Assembly (NCBI GenBank): GCA_900552085.1
Contig: URYB01000149.1
Span: forward strand, 1-6,653
Length of the DNA: 6,653 nt
Origin: an uncultured Lachnobacterium sp.
GTDB lineage: Bacteria > Bacillota > Clostridia > Lachnospirales > Lachnospiraceae
Reading direction: 5' to 3'
Shown in pieces: positions 6,108 through 6,653 of this stretch. The notes under the pieces were generated by a model, which was given only the letters and a program-made list of their open reading frames with translations, searched no databases and was not told where the DNA came from. The number at the start of each line of letters is the position of its first letter. The first letter of the stretch is position 1. The position numbers were made by a program, and so were the translations under genes.

Positions 6108-6181
6108 ATCTGATTACATTATTATATATTTTTCAAAAATCTACAATAGGTAGGTTTATTAAAGTTACCCATTTTTAGGAG

Positions 6182-6205
6182 TAAAAGTTTTCTCAAAAAC
6201 TTTTA
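6182..6205. repeat. 10-bp AT-rich inverted repeat near the right end of the IS110 element
   Basis: TAAAAGTTTT (6182-6191) and AAAACTTTTA (6196-6205) are perfect inverted copies around a 4-nt CTCA loop. It lies 74 nt after the transposase stop and ~10 nt before the TTGACT box. The stem has only one G-C pair and no following U-run on the plus strand, so it is a poor terminator; it may be a structural or protein-binding element of the right end. Confidence 0.4.
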
Positions 6206-6213
6206 AAAAGTAC

Positions 6214-6219
6214 TTGACT
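6214..6219 (+). promoter_or_regulatory. Outward-facing -35 box at the right end of the IS110 element
   Basis: TTGACT (five of six consensus bases) points out of the element. No -10 box lies at the correct distance in the present flank (expected about 6236-6242), so in the inserted state it is probably silent. Circularisation would place it 16 bp from TATGAT at the left end. Its final CT is also the proposed shared core dinucleotide. Confidence 0.45.
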
Positions 6220-6253
6220 TACATTAGCAAGATTTTCCATCCCTTAATGATTA

Positions 6254-6463
6254 CTAGTATTCCTTAGAAATCGTTGCCACATCATACATTTCCATAAATG
6301 TATCCAAATCAGCTGTGTCACGAATCAGCATAATCTCGTCAAAGTGTCCGGTATATATATCCTTAAACCCAGCCACCTGTTCTCCAGTACAAATGCTACA
6401 TTTAAGAACTGCCTTTTTGTTCGTCTTGTCATATTTGGGTCTTTGTGGTTTCTTCTTAAACAT
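6254..6463 (-). CDS. Small conserved-looking protein with a CSIC motif, function unknown
   Basis: A 69-residue basic-to-acidic protein starting MFKKKPQRPKYDKTN. It carries a Cys-Ser-Ile-Cys motif (KCSICTGEQVAGFKD, residues 21-35) followed by a stretch resembling a small beta-rich fold (FDEIMLIRDTADLDTFMEMY). The single CxxC could bind metal or be redox-active, but there is no second pair. I recall similar small proteins in Lachnospiraceae genomes, sometimes given unsupported enzyme names; I do not assign a function. The start at 6463 is preferred because AAGG lies 8 nt upstream and relatives appear to begin near FKKK; in-frame ATGs at 6490 and 6481 would give 78 or 75 residues and overlap the 5' hairpin. 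It has its own promoter and ends ~35 bp from the proposed right end of the IS110 element, directed towards the amidase gene that now lies beyond it. Confidence 0.65.
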   Translation of the reverse strand: MFKKKPQRPKYDKTNKKAVLKCSICTGEQVAGFKDIYTGHFDEIMLIRDTADLDTFMEMYDVATISKEY

Positions 6464-6485
6464 AGGTAATACCTTATTCATAATC

Positions 6486-6517
6486 ATCAAGGCCGGACTT
6501 ACATCCGACCTCTTGAT
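6486..6517 (-). promoter_or_regulatory. Hairpin at the 5' end of the small CSIC-protein transcript
   Basis: In minus-strand RNA GGUCGGA (6504-6510) pairs with UCCGGCC (6491-6497) around a 6-nt loop, one pair being U-G; ATCAAG and CTTGAT at the outer ends (6512-6517, 6486-6491) extend the DNA palindrome with a 2-nt bulge. The predicted transcription start (~6509) coincides with the first base of the inner stem, so the mRNA would begin with a hairpin. It is not followed by a U-run on either strand, so it is not a terminator. An RNA-stabilising or operator role is possible. Confidence 0.45.
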
Positions 6518-6544
6518 TATACTATAGAATCATATAAATTTCAT
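6516..6544 (-). promoter_or_regulatory. Promoter of the small CSIC-protein gene
   Basis: A perfect TATAAT (6516-6521 on the minus strand) with ATGAAA (6539-6544) 17 bp upstream; the -35 matches four of six bases. It would start transcription near 6509, about 46 nt before the preferred start codon at 6463. Confidence 0.55.
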
Positions 6545-6553
6545 CTGTTATCC

Positions 6554-6643
6554 TTACGACATTGCCTCTTTTTTCTTCTGCTCCGCAATCTTCTCGTGTA
6601 TCCAAACCTTAATATTATCTAAACTTTGTTTCAAAAACGACAT
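6554..6643 (-). CDS. Possible 29-residue ORF at the window edge
   Basis: An ATG at 6643 opens a frame MSFLKQSLDNIKVWIHEKIA and on to a TAA at 6554, predicted as one amphipathic, lysine-rich helix. An in-frame TAA sits two codons before the ATG, so it is not the tail of a longer gene in this frame. Any ribosome binding site would lie at or beyond the window edge, and a TATAAT directly precedes the ATG. It runs in the same direction as the CSIC gene, just upstream of that gene's promoter. It may be a small protein or chance. Confidence 0.3.
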   Translation of the reverse strand: MSFLKQSLDNIKVWIHEKIAEQKKKEAMS

Positions 6644-6653
6644 TAATTATAGC

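Larger units (their letters stand above)
4704..6219 (+). mobile_element. IS110-family insertion sequence (ends inferred)
   Basis: One DEDD transposase gene flanked by ~210 bp of non-coding DNA on the 5' side and ~110 bp on the 3' side; the long 5' region is the arrangement of the IS110 group (IS1111-group elements carry theirs on the 3' side). These elements lack clear terminal inverted repeats and target duplications, so the ends are not obvious. The proposed limits come from two clues: ACT occurs at both 4701-4703 and 6217-6219, as expected of a shared core; and joining the ends there places TTGACT (6214-6219) 16 bp before TATGAT (4720-4725), making a junction promoter. The element would be 1516 bp. 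Left and right limits could each be wrong by some tens of bases; that an IS110 element is present is secure. Confidence 0.7.

Noticed and set aside
1..6653. CRISPR array, tRNA or rRNA genes
   Set aside because: No regularly spaced direct repeats, cloverleaf with TTCRA-type loop, or rRNA-like conserved segments were found on either strand.

Overview
The window looks like accessory DNA from a low-GC, Gram-positive gut anaerobe of the Clostridia (Lachnospiraceae-like). The evidence is AGGAGG ribosome binding sites throughout, strong sigma-A promoter boxes, a transfer gene of the Tn916/Tn1549 (CD1107/CD1108) type, and AT-rich intergenic DNA. No rRNA, tRNA or CRISPR array is seen. Every gene except the transposase lies on the minus strand.

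Layout from left to right. Positions 1-1741 hold most of a CD1108-type conjugation protein: a Lys/Ala-rich N-terminus, one membrane segment and an NlpC/P60 (C40) peptidase domain cut off at the window edge. The outermost ~70 bases are a C-rich, poly-C stretch that looks like bad contig-end sequence. A strong hairpin (1772-1805) then separates this gene from an ABC-F ATPase (1878-3422) of the ribosome-protection/antibiotic-resistance type. The ABC-F gene has its own near-consensus promoter (3700-3728) and a ~270-nt leader. The leader contains a canonical terminator hairpin, a mutually exclusive antiterminator pairing and a possible four-codon leader peptide, which is the architecture of ribosome-mediated attenuation. 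Next is a nitrilase-superfamily amidase (3805-4647) with an intact Glu-Lys-Cys triad.

An IS110-family insertion sequence (about 4704-6219, ends inferred) is inserted just upstream of the amidase, transcribed the opposite way. Its transposase has the complete DEDD tetrad and C-terminal serine. The ~190 nt before the transposase fold on inspection into stem-loops expected of a bridge RNA, and the two element ends carry separated -10 and -35 boxes that would form a promoter only in the excised circle. To its right lie a small minus-strand gene with a CSIC motif (6254-6463), its promoter and 5'-terminal hairpin, and a doubtful 29-codon ORF at the edge.

Interpretation: the left side is the transfer region of an integrative conjugative element. 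The inducible-looking ABC-F gene and the amidase are probably cargo beside it, later invaded by the IS110 element. The most interesting items are the ABC-F attenuator and the candidate bridge RNA with its split junction promoter.
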